A stretch of 64,000 bases of DNA from NCBI RefSeq assembly GCF_001894945.1, contig NZ_BCXE01000033.1:1-64000 (forward strand), read 5' to 3'. Source of the DNA: Rhodococcus ruber NBRC 15591. GTDB lineage: Bacteria; Actinomycetota; Actinomycetes; Mycobacteriales; Mycobacteriaceae. Positions within the stretch are counted from its first letter, which is position 1. Every line of letters starts with the position of its first letter. Made by a program: the position numbers and the translations under genes. Under the pieces are notes generated by a model. The model worked only from the letters and a program-made list of their open reading frames with translations, was not told where the DNA came from and did not search any database. This document shows positions 26,564-35,739 of the stretch, piece by piece.

Positions 26564-26930
26564 CCCCCTACGCGGACCCGCTCGGGCGGTATCGGCGATC
26601 CGCCCGAACGTCCGTATCGCGCATTTTATCCGAATGGTCTGTTTTGTTGCAGGATAACAATAGAGTTTCGGATGAGGTTGGACGGTGGTGCCCGGCCGCG
26701 CGGGCGACGGGCGGTGCATGGACATCGAAATGCCAGCCCGGAAGAGGTTTTCGGTGCAGAGCGTGGGGCGCCGAGGATCCCGATCCGAGCGGCAGCGACC
26801 GGGCGGGCACCGTCTCGATTCGGGGAAGTTGATCAACTCTCCTTTTCCACGGGCCCGTTCTGGTTACGCTCCCCGTGATCGGTTGGAACGTCCACTGTCC
26901 TCGACCGCCCACGAAAATGAGGTCCGCTCG
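26564..26930 (+). other. 367-nt intergenic region before the porin gene
   Basis: Besides the hairpin after upp, this stretch holds an unusually AT-rich patch (about 26620-26672) with the inverted repeat TTATCC (26626-26631) and GGATAA (26652-26657). It also holds a perfect 12-bp palindrome AGTTGATCAACT at 26827-26838. No credible ORF is seen. Both dyads are candidate regulator sites for the mspA-like gene. Confidence 0.5.
26579..26610 (+). terminator. Possible terminator after upp
   Basis: An 11-bp stem with one mismatch (CGCTCGGGCGG against CCGCCCGAACG) and a 10-nt loop lies 15 nt after the upp stop. No T-tract follows. Confidence 0.5.
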
Positions 26931-27626
26931 ATGATCAACACCTTCTCCGGCAGCAGATTTCGACAGTGCGCCCGGGCCACCGCACTCGGTGCGGCCGCCG
27001 TGCTGGGCATGGTGGTGGGGTCCGGTAGTGCCGGAGCCGCTGTCGACAACGCCCGGACGCTGCCCCTCGGCAACAACAACGCCATCGAAGTCCTTCAGGC
27101 CGACACGTCGATCCAGTCCTATCCGCCGCTCGACAGCTCGCCCGTCAGTTTCGAGTTCTTCCACGACGAGGTGGTGTCGGTCAACTTCACCGGGCCCGAT
27201 GCCGACTCGTTCCAGGACACCAAGCTGACCATCGGATACCAGATCGGCTACCCGGTCGCGCTCAACGGGGCCGTCGTGCACATCAACACCCCCAGTCTCG
27301 ACTGGGAGGTCGGCAACGAATTCGGTATCGGCGTCGAGCTCGCCCCCGAGTTCGGCCTCGGGCTCGACGCGAGCACCGGCGCGACGATCGGCGGGTCGAT
27401 CATCCCGTCGCAGGAGATCGAGGTCGATCTCTCGCCGGGCGGCATCACCGACGTGGCGTTCGTCGAGGACATGGAGTTCGACGGCCGGTCGGCGACCGTC
27501 CGGCTGGCCGGAGTCCACGGCTCGGTCTCGGGGGCACTCGGCCCGGTCACGATCCGGCCGTACGCCCGGGCTGTCACCTCGAACAACGACACCGTCATCA
27601 CCTACGGTGTGCCACACCGTCTCTGA
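26931..27626 (+). CDS. MspA-family porin
   Basis: This is an outer-membrane (mycomembrane) channel protein of 231 residues. It has a basic start, a hydrophobic stretch ALGAAAVLGMVVGSGSAGA and a signal-peptidase site near residue 37. The mature part begins AVDNARTLPLGNNNAIEV and shows the MspA-type GYQIGYPVALNGAVV, AGVHGSVSGALGPVTIRPYA and the ending NDTVITYGVPHRL. Size and order fit octameric MspA porins, which pass small hydrophilic solutes. The gene stands alone behind a long upstream region, which suggests regulated transcription. Confidence 0.92.
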   Translation: MINTFSGSRFRQCARATALGAAAVLGMVVGSGSAGAAVDNARTLPLGNNNAIEVLQADTSIQSYPPLDSSPVSFEFFHDEVVSVNFTGPDADSFQDTKLTIGYQIGYPVALNGAVVHINTPSLDWEVGNEFGIGVELAPEFGLGLDASTGATIGGSIIPSQEIEVDLSPGGITDVAFVEDMEFDGRSATVRLAGVHGSVSGALGPVTIRPYARAVTSNNDTVITYGVPHRL

Positions 27627-27643
27627 GGGTGGCCGTTCCTCCG

Positions 27644-27686
27644 CCGGGCCGGTGGCGACCGCGAGAAGCGGCCGTCACCGGCCCGG
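27644..27686. terminator. Terminator between mspA-like and pmmB genes
   Basis: An 11-bp perfect stem (CCGGGCCGGTG and its complement) encloses a 21-nt loop between two convergent genes. Confidence 0.7.
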
Positions 27687-27695
27687 TGTCGCGCG

Positions 27696-29171
27696 TCAGC
27701 GCTCACCGAGGCCGGTCGCCCACGCGCGCAACGCCTTCAGTCGCGCGGTCGCGCCGTCGCGGTCACCGTCCGCGGCGACGGACTCGAGGTAGCACTTGAG
27801 CTTCGGCTCGGTGCCCGACGGCCGGACCACGACCCGCACCGACGCGCCCTCGAGTACCACGGCGTCCGTGCGCAGCGGGCCGCTCGCCGCCGCGAGGTCG
27901 GTGGCCGTGACCGGCTCTCCGGCGAGTTCGGCCGGCAGCGCGGACCGCAACCGGCTCATGATCGCCCCGATCCGGGCGAGATCGGCCACCCGGATCGAGA
28001 CCTGATCGCCGAGGTGCAGCCCGAACTCTCGGTGGAGGGCGTCGAGCGCGTCGACGAGAGTGCTTCGGCGAGACTTCAATTCGGCGGCATAGTCCGCGAC
28101 GACGACCGCCGTCGCGATGCCGTCCTTGTCGCGCACCGCATCCGGGTCGACGCAGTGACCGAGGGCCTCCTCGTACGCGTACACGAGTCCGTCGCCCGCG
28201 CGAGCGAGCCACTTGAAGCCCGTGAGGGTCTGCGCGTAGCGGGCGCCCCGGGCGGCGGCGAGTCTGCCGAGCAGGGCCGAGGAGACGATCGTCGTCGCCA
28301 CCAGCGCGCCGCGCGGGGCACCCGCGAGAATCCGGTCCCCGAGCAGCGCCCCGGTCTCGTCGCCGCGCAGCATCCGCCAGCCCTCGGGCGTGGGGACGCC
28401 CACGGCGCATCGGTCCGCATCGGGATCGAGGGCGAGCGCGATGTCCGCGCCCACGTCGGCGGCGAGTGCGAGCACGGCATCGGCGGCCCCCGGTTCCTCC
28501 GGATTGGGGAACTCGACGGTGGGGAAGCGGGGATCGGGGGCGAACTGGGCGTCCACCACGTGCACGTCGCCGAAGCCCGCGGCGTGCAGCGCCGCGACGG
28601 CGGTCTCGCCGCCGACGCCGTGCAGCGGTGTGAGCGCGATGCGCAGGGTGCGCGCCGTGCCGCGCGGTAGGGAGGCGACGCGCGCCAGATAGCGCGCCAC
28701 CAGGTCGTCCCCGGTGGGCGCGACGGCGGTGCGCGGCACGGACGACGCCGCGCCGACGGCGTCGATCGCCCTCTCGATCTCGCGGTCGTCCGGCTCGACC
28801 AGTTGTGCACCGCCCCGGGTGTAGACCTTGTAGCCGTTGTCCGGGGCCGGGTTGTGGGACGCGGTGATCTGCACGCCCGCGACCGCATCGAGGGCCCGCA
28901 CGGCGTACGCCGTCACCGGGGTCGGCAGCGGGCGCGGCAGGGCCACGACGTCGAAACCGGCGGCCGCGAGGACCTCGGTGGCGGCGGCGAAGAACTCGGC
29001 GGATCCGGTGCGGGCGTCGCGGCCGACGACCACGGTGCCGCCGCCGCACCCGCGCGCGTCGAGCCATCGGGCCAGGCCCGCGGTGGTGCGGACGACCACG
29101 TCCTCGTTGATGCAGCCGGGTCCGTCGCCGACGGGACCGCGCAGCCCGGCGGTCCCGAAACGCAGGCTCAC
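27696..29171 (-). CDS. pmmB: Phosphomannomutase/phosphopentomutase family enzyme
   Basis: This 491-residue alpha-D-phosphohexomutase has all four family loops: the phosphoserine loop [14 protein letters not shown], the metal loop [11 protein letters not shown], the sugar-specificity loop [12 protein letters not shown] and the phosphate-binding loop [12 protein letters not shown]. The start GTG overlaps the deoD stop (GTGA). Coupling to a purine nucleoside phosphorylase suggests that it isomerises ribose- or deoxyribose-1-phosphate as well as hexose phosphates; this is inference. Order pmmB-deoD matches Rv3308-Rv3307. Confidence 0.92.
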   Translation of the reverse strand: MSLRFGTAGLRGPVGDGPGCINEDVVVRTTAGLARWLDARGCGGGTVVVGRDARTGSAEFFAAATEVLAAAGFDVVALPRPLPTPVTAYAVRALDAVAGVQITASHNPAPDNGYKVYTRGGAQLVEPDDREIERAIDAVGAASSVPRTAVAPTGDDLVARYLARVASLPRGTARTLRIALTPLHGVGGETAVAALHAAGFGDVHVVDAQFAPDPRFPTVEFPNPEEPGAADAVLALAADVGADIALALDPDADRCAVGVPTPEGWRMLRGDETGALLGDRILAGAPRGALVATTIVSSALLGRLAAARGARYAQTLTGFKWLARAGDGLVYAYEEALGHCVDPDAVRDKDGIATAVVVADYAAELKSRRSTLVDALDALHREFGLHLGDQVSIRVADLARIGAIMSRLRSALPAELAGEPVTATDLAAASGPLRTDAVVLEGASVRVVVRPSGTEPKLKCYLESVAADGDRDGATARLKALRAWATGLGER

Positions 29172-29980
29172 AGCCGGCCCGCCAGCTCGCGCAGCAGGTC
29201 GCCCATACGGGTCGCGGCGGCCCGTCCCGCCGCGAGTACCTCGTGGTGGTCCAGGTGCTCACCGGTGAGTCCCGCGGCGGCGTTGGTGACCAGGGAGATG
29301 CCGAGCACCCGCGCGCCCGCGGCACGCGCGGCGATGGTCTCGTGCACGGTGGACATGCCCACCAGGTCGGCGCCGAGCGTGCGCAGCATGCGGATCTCGG
29401 CGGGGGTTTCGTAGTGCGGGCCGGGCAGTCCTGCGTACACGCCCTCGTCGAGGGTGGGGTCGATCTCGCGGGCGAGGGCGCGCAGCTCCGGACAGTAGGC
29501 GTCGACGAGGTCGACGAACTGGGCGCCGCGCAGGGGCGAACGGCCGGTGAGGTTGAGGTGGTCCGAGATCAGCACCGGCTGACCGACCGTGTGGTCGGGC
29601 CGGATGCCGCCGGCGGCGTTGGTGAGCACGACGGTGTGCGCGCCGGCCGCGACGGCGGTGCGCACCGGGTGCACGACACGGCTCAGGTCGTGCCCCTCGT
29701 AGGCGTGGGTGCGGCCGGCGAGGAGCAGCACCGGGGTCTCGCCGACCCGCACCGAATGCACGGTGCCCGAATGCCCTTCGGCGGTGGGCGGGGCGAACCC
29801 GGGAAGTTCGCCCATCGGGACGTCGGCGACCGCCGGGCCGAAGCGCTCCACCGCGGCGCGCCAGCCCGAGCCGAGGACCACCGCGACGGGGTGTTCGGGC
29901 ACGCCGGTGCGTTCGGCGAGTGCCGCGGCGGCGCGGGCGGCCTCGGCAGGGGGGTCGGCGATGGCGTCGGGTGTTCCCAT
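29168..29980 (-). CDS. deoD: Purine nucleoside phosphorylase
   Basis: This enzyme cleaves inosine and guanosine with phosphate. The 270-residue protein is the trimeric type, with VAVVLGSGW, the phosphate-binding RTHAYEGHD, the base-site [23 protein letters not shown] and the active-site [15 protein letters not shown]. The ATG at 29980 fits homologues (about 268 aa), and a TAGGGT hexamer lies 8 nt before it. It is translationally coupled to pmmB. It lies divergent from the enoyl-CoA hydratase gene. Confidence 0.95.
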   Translation of the reverse strand: MGTPDAIADPPAEAARAAAALAERTGVPEHPVAVVLGSGWRAAVERFGPAVADVPMGELPGFAPPTAEGHSGTVHSVRVGETPVLLLAGRTHAYEGHDLSRVVHPVRTAVAAGAHTVVLTNAAGGIRPDHTVGQPVLISDHLNLTGRSPLRGAQFVDLVDAYCPELRALAREIDPTLDEGVYAGLPGPHYETPAEIRMLRTLGADLVGMSTVHETIAARAAGARVLGISLVTNAAAGLTGEHLDHHEVLAAGRAAATRMGDLLRELAGRL

Positions 29981-29988
29981 GTCGGTCG

Positions 29989-29994
29989 ACCCTA
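29989..29994 (-). promoter_or_regulatory. -10 hexamer of deoD, leaderless type
   Basis: TAGGGT on the minus strand ends 8 nt before the deoD ATG. Confidence 0.42.
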
Positions 29995-30033
29995 GCGCCA
30001 AGCCTGTTGTTACTCGTCGGTAGGTTGTGGCGC

Positions 30034-30039
30034 TATCCT
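30034..30039 (+). promoter_or_regulatory. -10 hexamer of the enoyl-CoA hydratase-like gene, leaderless type
   Basis: TATCCT lies 6 nt before the ATG at 30046, with no ribosome binding site. Confidence 0.45.
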
Positions 30040-30045
30040 CTCCGC

Positions 30046-30744
30046 ATGCCATACCTCGACCGCGACGGCGACGTCTTCGTCCTCCATCTCGGCGACCGCT
30101 CCGGCGGCGACACCGAGAACCGCTTCCATCCCGGCTGGCTCTCCGCCGTCCACGAGCTGCTCGACGAGGTCGTCGCCCACGACGGCCCGGCCGCGCTCGT
30201 GACCGCGGCCACCGGGAAGTTCTGGAGCAACGGCCTCGACACCGACTGGATCTTCGGCAACCTCCCCGACCTTCCGGGCTACCTCGATTCCGTGCACGAG
30301 TTGTACGTGCGGATCCTGACCTTCCCCGCGGCGACCGTCGCGGCGGTGCAGGGCCACGCGTTCGGTGCCGGTGCGATGCTCGCGCTGACCCACGACTTCC
30401 GCGTGATGCGGTCCGATCGCGGCTTCTGGTGCCTGCCCGAGGTGTCCCTGAACATGCCGTTCACCGTGGGCATGTCCGCGCTCCTGCGCGAGCGGCTGCC
30501 GATCCAGGCCGCGGTCGAGGCGACCACGACCGGCCGCCGGTTCGGCGGCGCCGACGCCCTCGCGGCGGGCATCGTCGATCGCGCCGTCGACGGTGATGCC
30601 GTGCTGGCCGCCGCCGTCGAACGGGCCGCCGCGCTGACGGGCACCCGCGGCGCCAACCTGGCGGGCATCAAGCGTGGTCTGCATGCACCGCTGATCGCGG
30701 CACTCGAGACGAAGACGGACGAGTCGAACTTCCGCCTCGGGTGA
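30046..30744 (+). CDS. Enoyl-CoA hydratase/isomerase family protein
   Basis: This 232-residue crotonase-fold protein has [19 protein letters not shown] (oxyanion strand), the second oxyanion motif [20 protein letters not shown] and [12 protein letters not shown]. Its length is short for the family and resembles delta(3),delta(2)-enoyl-CoA isomerase-like proteins (plant ECI or PimF-like) more than classic hydratases. The acidic catalytic residue expected after the second motif is a Glu in LPEVSL. The substrate is unknown. It is transcribed from its own leaderless-type promoter, divergent from deoD. Confidence 0.88.
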   Translation: MPYLDRDGDVFVLHLGDRSGGDTENRFHPGWLSAVHELLDEVVAHDGPAALVTAATGKFWSNGLDTDWIFGNLPDLPGYLDSVHELYVRILTFPAATVAAVQGHAFGAGAMLALTHDFRVMRSDRGFWCLPEVSLNMPFTVGMSALLRERLPIQAAVEATTTGRRFGGADALAAGIVDRAVDGDAVLAAAVERAAALTGTRGANLAGIKRGLHAPLIAALETKTDESNFRLG

Positions 30745-30778
30745 GGTGCGCGCTTTCCGCCCGTGCCAGACTGAGCGG

Positions 30779-31939
30779 GTGACGAGCGATGCGGACAGGG
30801 CGATCGAGGCTGCGTCGGACGGCCTGATCGCCCTGTCGCATTCGATCCATGCCGAGCCGGAACTGGCCTTCGACGAACACCGCAGCGCCGCGAAGATCGT
30901 GGACCTGCTGCGCAGCGGCGGATTCGAGGTCCGCACCGGGATCGCCGATCTGCCCACCGCATTCGACGCCCGGTTCGGCAGCGGAGACCTCGTGGTCGGC
31001 CTCTGCGCCGAATACGACGCGCTGCCCGGCATCGGGCACGCGTGCGGGCACAACATCATTGCTGCTGCCGCCGCCGGCGCGGGCCTGGGACTGGCCGCCG
31101 TCGCCGACGCGCTCGGCGTCACCGTCCGCGTCATCGGCACACCCGCCGAGGAGACCGGCGGCGGCAAGGTGCTCATGCTCGAACGCGGGGTGTTCGACGA
31201 CGTCGGCATGGCCCTGATGGTGCACCCGGGTCCGTTCGACATCACCGGGGCGACGTCGCTGGCCCTCGCGGACATCGCGGTCAGCTACACCGGCCGCGAG
31301 GCGCACGCCTCCGCGGCTCCCGAGTACGGCCGCAACGCCGCCGATGCGGCGACCGTCGCGCAGGTCGCCGTCGGCCTGCTGCGGCAGCACCTGCTGCCCG
31401 GTCAGCAGATCCACGGGATCGTCAGCGACGGCGGCACCGCCCCGAACATCGTGCCCGCGCACACGGAACTGCTGTACTACCTGCGGGCGGCGACCGCGGA
31501 GTCCCTCGCCGACCTGTCCGAGCGCGCCGGCAGCTGCTTCGCCGCCGGGGCCCTCGCCGCCGGCTGCACGCACGAGATCCGCACCGTGTCGCCGACCTAT
31601 ACGGAACTGACTCCCGACCCGTGGCTGGTCCGGGCTTATCGTGAGGAGATCATCGGTCTCGGGCGCACGCCGCTGCCCGTCGAGGAGGAAGGATCGCGCC
31701 CGCTGGGCAGCACGGACATGGGAAACGTGACGAACGTGGTGCCGGGTATCCACCCGGTGATCGGTCTCGACTCCGGTGGCGCGGTGACTCACCAGGCGGC
31801 GTTCGCCGACGCGTGCGTCACCGCCTCGGCGGACCTCGCCGTCCTCGACGGCGCCCGCGCGCTGGCCGCGACGGCGGCCCGGGCGGCGGCCGATCCCACG
31901 CAACGTGCGCGGCTGCTCGAGAACGTGGCACGCCGATGA
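30779..31939 (+). CDS. amiB1: M20-family amidohydrolase AmiB1
   Basis: This 386-residue metal-dependent peptidase/aminoacylase (M20D) has HSIHAEPELAFDEH at the N-terminus, the metal site GHACGHNIIAAAAAG, and GTPAEETGGGK with the catalytic Glu pair. The dimerisation-domain SYTGREAHASAAPE and the ending STDMGNVTNVVPGIHP follow. The start is a GTG at 30779. The gene overlaps amiA1 by ATGA, exactly as Rv3306c/Rv3305c adjoin in M. tuberculosis. Related proteins cleave N-acyl amino acids or p-aminobenzoyl-glutamate; the substrate here is not known. Confidence 0.92.
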   Translation: MTSDADRAIEAASDGLIALSHSIHAEPELAFDEHRSAAKIVDLLRSGGFEVRTGIADLPTAFDARFGSGDLVVGLCAEYDALPGIGHACGHNIIAAAAAGAGLGLAAVADALGVTVRVIGTPAEETGGGKVLMLERGVFDDVGMALMVHPGPFDITGATSLALADIAVSYTGREAHASAAPEYGRNAADAATVAQVAVGLLRQHLLPGQQIHGIVSDGGTAPNIVPAHTELLYYLRAATAESLADLSERAGSCFAAGALAAGCTHEIRTVSPTYTELTPDPWLVRAYREEIIGLGRTPLPVEEEGSRPLGSTDMGNVTNVVPGIHPVIGLDSGGAVTHQAAFADACVTASADLAVLDGARALAATAARAAADPTQRARLLENVARR

Positions 31940-33090
31940 ACCCGTACATCGAGAAGTGGCTGGGCGAGCACACCGACGACCTGTCGGGGTGGCGCCGGCA
32001 CATCCACGCCAATCCCGAACTGGCCCGCCAGGAGTACGCGACCACCGAGTTCGTCGGGAGCACGCTCGCGGCCGCCGGGCTCGAACCGAAGGTGCTGCCG
32101 CGCGGCACGGGCCTGATCTGCGATCTCGGTCCCGACGGGCCGCGGATAGCCCTGCGCGCCGACATGGACGCGCTGCCCATGCAGGAGATGACGGGCCTGC
32201 CGTTCGCCTCCACCGTGCCGGGTGTGGCGCACGCCTGCGGGCACGACGCCCACACGACCGTGCTCCTCGGCGCGGCCCTGGCGTTGAACTCGGTGCCCGA
32301 GCTGCCGGTGGGGGTGCGGCTGATCTTCCAGCCCGCCGAGGAGGTGATGCCCGGCGGCGCGCTCGACGTGGTGGCCGCCGGCGCGCTCGAAGGCGTGGCC
32401 CGGATCTTCGCGCTGCACTGCGATCCCAGACTCGAGGCCGGCAAGGTGGGGGTGCGGGTCGGGGCGATCACCTCGGCCGCCGACACGGTCGAGCTGGTTC
32501 TCGACTCGCCGGGAGGGCACACCTCCCGCCCGCACCTGACCGGCGATCTGGTGTACGGACTCGGCACCGTGATCACCGGGCTGCCCGGCATGCTCAGCCG
32601 GCGCATCGACCCCCGTACGAGCACGGTGATGGTGTGGGGCGCGGTCGCGGCGGGCAAGGCCGCGAATGCGATTCCCCGCACCGGGATGCTGACCGGCACC
32701 GTCCGCACCGGCGACCACGAGACGTGGGAACTGCTCGAACCGATGGTGCGGGAGATCGTGCACGGCCTGCTCGCGCCCACGGGACTGAGCTACGAGCTGG
32801 ACTACCGGCGCGGGGTGCCGCCCGTCGTCAACGACGAGGTGTCGGCCCGGATGGTCGAGGACGCGGTGCGGGCGATCGACCCGGACGCGCTGGCGGACAC
32901 CCCGCAGTCCGGCGGCGGGGAGGACTTCTCCTGGTACCTCGAGCAGGTTCCGGGTGCGATGGCCCGGCTGGGTGTGTGGCGGGGGAGCGGGCCGAAGCTC
33001 GACATCCACCAGCCCGATTTCGACCTCGACGAGCGCGCCCTGGCGGTCGGCGTACGGGTGATGACGAACCTGGTCCTGGGATCAGGTTAG
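31936..33090 (+). CDS. amiA1: M20-family amidohydrolase AmiA1
   Basis: This 384-residue paralogue of AmiB1 is closer to the IAA-amino-acid/hippurate hydrolase type. It shows WRRHIHANPELARQEY, the metal-ligand motif ALRADMDALPMQE, ACGHDAHTTVLLGAA, IFQPAEEVMPGGA and the C-terminal GGGEDFSWYLEQVPGAMARLG. All ligands of the di-metal site are present. The start ATG overlaps the amiB1 stop. Its stop codon lies inside the IdeR-like box of the next operon. Confidence 0.94.
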   Translation: MNPYIEKWLGEHTDDLSGWRRHIHANPELARQEYATTEFVGSTLAAAGLEPKVLPRGTGLICDLGPDGPRIALRADMDALPMQEMTGLPFASTVPGVAHACGHDAHTTVLLGAALALNSVPELPVGVRLIFQPAEEVMPGGALDVVAAGALEGVARIFALHCDPRLEAGKVGVRVGAITSAADTVELVLDSPGGHTSRPHLTGDLVYGLGTVITGLPGMLSRRIDPRTSTVMVWGAVAAGKAANAIPRTGMLTGTVRTGDHETWELLEPMVREIVHGLLAPTGLSYELDYRRGVPPVVNDEVSARMVEDAVRAIDPDALADTPQSGGGEDFSWYLEQVPGAMARLGVWRGSGPKLDIHQPDFDLDERALAVGVRVMTNLVLGSG

Positions 33091-33100
33091 GCTTGCACAA
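33082..33100 (+). promoter_or_regulatory. IdeR/DtxR-type iron box before the ferric ABC operon
   Basis: TCAGGTTAGGCTTGCACAA fits 15 of 19 positions of the IdeR/DtxR consensus TWAGGTWAGSCTWACCTWA. A wider AGGTT-N10-AACCT dyad overlaps it. It lies 46 nt upstream of an iron-transport gene and overlaps the end of amiA1. The iron-transport context makes this the stronger of the two boxes in the window. Confidence 0.65.
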
Positions 33101-33145
33101 CCTGTACATCGCCTGTGAGCCGTCGCTCACGCCAGGAGGTCCGGA

Positions 33146-34180
33146 ATGCAGTTTCGACGCAGAGCCGTCGCAGTAGTGTCGGCCGGGGTACTCGCCGCCG
33201 CGTTGGCCGCGTGCGGCAGCGACTCGGGTGGGTCCGAGGGCGACTCCACCGGCGCGCTCACCCTGTACTCCGGGCGCAGCGAGAACCTGGTCGCCCCGCT
33301 GATCGACCAGCTCGAGGGCACGCTCGGCTTCGAGGTCGACGTCGTCTACGGCAGCACCCCGGAGATCACCGGGAAGCTGGTGGAGGAGGGTGACTCCTCG
33401 CCCGCCGACGTGGTGTTCACCCAGGACGCGGGTGCCCTCGGCCTGCTCGACCAGGCGGGGCTGCTCGAGACGCTGCCGGCCTCGGTGACCGACCTGGTTC
33501 CCGCCGACTACCGCGCTGCCGACGGCACCTGGGTGGCGACCTCCGCACGTGCCCGCGTACTCGTCTACAACGACGAGAAGGTGCAGCCGCAGGACCTGCC
33601 CACCGGCATCGACGGTCTGCTGGACCCGAAGTGGAAGGGCCAGATCGGCTTCGCCCCGACCAACGCGTCGTTCCAGGCGTTCGTCACCGGGCTGCGCGTC
33701 GCCCGCGGCGAGGACGGCGCCCGCGCCTGGCTCGAGGCCTTCAAGGCCAACGAGCCGGTGGCGTTCGAGGGCAACGGCCCGCTGATGGAGGGGGTCGACG
33801 CCGGCCAGGTCACCCTCGGTCTGACCAACCACTACTACTGGTACGGACTCGCGGACGAGCGCGGTGCCGAGAACCTGAACGTGCAGGTGTACTACTTCCA
33901 GGCCGGTGATCCGGGCGCACTGGTGAACATCGCCGGGGCGGGCGTCGTGCGGACCACCGACCAGAAGGAACAGGCGGAGCAGTTCGTCGCCGCGCTGCTC
34001 TCGCCCGAGGCACAGACCTACTTCGCCGACGAGACGTCCGAGTATCCGGTCGTCGAGGGTGTCGAGACGAAGGATCAGCTGCGTCCGCTGTCCGAGATCG
34101 GTAATGCCGACATCGAACTCGCCGAACTCGCCTCGCTCGAGCAGACCCAGGCGTTGCTGCAGGAGCTGGGATTCATCTGA
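33146..34180 (+). CDS. Ferric iron ABC transporter substrate-binding lipoprotein
   Basis: This 344-residue FbpA/AfuA-type binding protein delivers ferric iron to the permease. The signal peptide ends with the lipobox ALAAC (Cys23). The mature protein begins the fold with GALTLYSGRSENLVAPLID. It has the Tyr-rich iron site TNHYYWYGLADERG and the PTNASFQAFVTGLRVARGE stretch. AGGAGGT lies 5 nt before the ATG at 33146. It heads a three-gene operon behind an IdeR-like box, so it should be expressed when iron is scarce. Confidence 0.94.
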   Translation: MQFRRRAVAVVSAGVLAAALAACGSDSGGSEGDSTGALTLYSGRSENLVAPLIDQLEGTLGFEVDVVYGSTPEITGKLVEEGDSSPADVVFTQDAGALGLLDQAGLLETLPASVTDLVPADYRAADGTWVATSARARVLVYNDEKVQPQDLPTGIDGLLDPKWKGQIGFAPTNASFQAFVTGLRVARGEDGARAWLEAFKANEPVAFEGNGPLMEGVDAGQVTLGLTNHYYWYGLADERGAENLNVQVYYFQAGDPGALVNIAGAGVVRTTDQKEQAEQFVAALLSPEAQTYFADETSEYPVVEGVETKDQLRPLSEIGNADIELAELASLEQTQALLQELGFI

Positions 34181-35739
34181 TCCAGCTCGCCTCGCTCCGT
34201 CCCACCCGGCGCAGCCGGCCCGTTCTCACGCTGGCCGCGCTGGGTGTCTCGGTCTTCGCACTCGCCCCCGTGGCGCACCTGGTCATGCGCGCGTTCGCCG
34301 ACGGCCCCGACCGGGTGTGGTCGCTGGTGTTCCGGCAGCGCACCCTCGATCTGGTGTGGCGCAGCGGCATTCTCGCGCTCACCGTCACCGTGGCCTGCCT
34401 CGTCGTCGGCGTCACCGCCGCATGGCTCACGGCACGCACCGACCTGCCCGGCCGGCGGTGGTTCGCCCTCGCGCTGAGCGTTCCCCTCGCCATCCCGTCG
34501 TACGTGTCCGGGTTCGTGTACATCGCCCAGTTCCCCGGACTCGCGGGCTTCGCGGGTGCTGCGCTGGTCCTGACCGCGGCGAGCTTCCCGTACGTGTACC
34601 TGCCGGTGTCCGCCGCGCTGGCCTCGGTCGACCCGGGGCTCGAGGAGGTGGCGCGCACCCTCGGCCGGTCCCGGCTGCGCACCACGCTCACCGTCACCCT
34701 GCGACAGGTGTGGCCCACCGCGGCGGCCGGCGGCCTGCTGGTGGCGCTGTACACCCTCAGCGACTTCGGTGCCGTCGCGCTGATGCGGTACGAAGCGTTC
34801 ACCCTCGCCATCTACGGCAGCTACCGGGGGTTGCTCGACCGCACCCCCGCGGCGGTGTTCGGCCTGGTGCTCGTCGTGCTCGCCGTCGCGCTGACCGTCT
34901 CCGAACGCCGGGTGCGCCGGGGGGCGACCGCGCGCATCGGCTCCGGCGCCCCACGGCCCGCCGCGCCCGTGCCGCTGGGCCGGCAGCGGTGGACGGCCCT
35001 GGCGTTCCTCGCCGTCGTGCTGACGGTCGGCGTCGGCGTGCCGCTCGCCGGACTCGCGCGCTGGCTGTGGTTCTCGCAGCAGGCCGCGATCGACTGGGCG
35101 GGGATCTGGACGGCGACGACGTACACCCTGTGGGTGGCGGCCCTCGGTGCGCTGCTGACCACGGCGCTGGCCCTGCCGGTCGGCATCCTGGCGGCGCGTT
35201 CGACCTCGCCGGTCTCGCGGTTCACCGAGAGCGCCGCCTACGTCGGATTCGCGCTGCCCGGCATCACCGTGGGCCTGGCCCTGGTCTTCTTCGGGATCCG
35301 ACTGCTGCCGCAGTGGTACCAGCACACCCCGATGCTCGTGATGGGCTACGCGGTGTTGTTCCTGCCGCTCGCCGTCGGCTCGATCCGCGCGGCGGTCGCC
35401 TCGATTCCGCTCGGCCTCGAGGACGCGTCCGCGACCCTCGGCAGCGGACGGATGCGGACCGGCATCCGGGTGATGATCCCGCTGGCCGCGCCCGGAGTCG
35501 TCGCGGGGGCGGCACTGGCGTTCCTCACCATCGCGAAGGAACTGCCGGCGACGTTGTTGCTCGTGCCGATCGGGGAGGACACCCTGGCGTCACGGATGTG
35601 GAAGTACACCGAGACCCTCGAGTACGGGTCGGCGGCCCCGTACGCGGCGATCCTGGTGCTCGTCGCCGCGCTGCCGTCCCTGGTGCTGGGCCGGTTGCTG
35701 CGCGGCCGGGTCGATGCGGAAAGTGGCGGTGAGGAATGA
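34177..35739 (+). CDS. Ferric iron ABC transporter permease
   Basis: This is an inner-membrane protein with two fused permease halves (about 12 helices; EAA-like loops GLEEVARTLGRSRLRTT and GLEDASATLGSGRMRTG). The first ATG/GTG in frame is the GTG at 34270, but starting there removes the positively charged N-terminus and half of the first helix (PVLTLAALGVSVFALAPVAH). The frame is open back to a CTG at 34177, which overlaps the upstream stop as CTGA, the same geometry as ATGA. AGGAG lies at 34161-34165. A CTG start giving 520 residues beginning M-IQLASLRPTRRSRP fits the FbpB/SfuB family best. An ATT at 34171 is another possibility. Confidence 0.88.
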   Translation: MIQLASLRPTRRSRPVLTLAALGVSVFALAPVAHLVMRAFADGPDRVWSLVFRQRTLDLVWRSGILALTVTVACLVVGVTAAWLTARTDLPGRRWFALALSVPLAIPSYVSGFVYIAQFPGLAGFAGAALVLTAASFPYVYLPVSAALASVDPGLEEVARTLGRSRLRTTLTVTLRQVWPTAAAGGLLVALYTLSDFGAVALMRYEAFTLAIYGSYRGLLDRTPAAVFGLVLVVLAVALTVSERRVRRGATARIGSGAPRPAAPVPLGRQRWTALAFLAVVLTVGVGVPLAGLARWLWFSQQAAIDWAGIWTATTYTLWVAALGALLTTALALPVGILAARSTSPVSRFTESAAYVGFALPGITVGLALVFFGIRLLPQWYQHTPMLVMGYAVLFLPLAVGSIRAAVASIPLGLEDASATLGSGRMRTGIRVMIPLAAPGVVAGAALAFLTIAKELPATLLLVPIGEDTLASRMWKYTETLEYGSAAPYAAILVLVAALPSLVLGRLLRGRVDAESGGEE

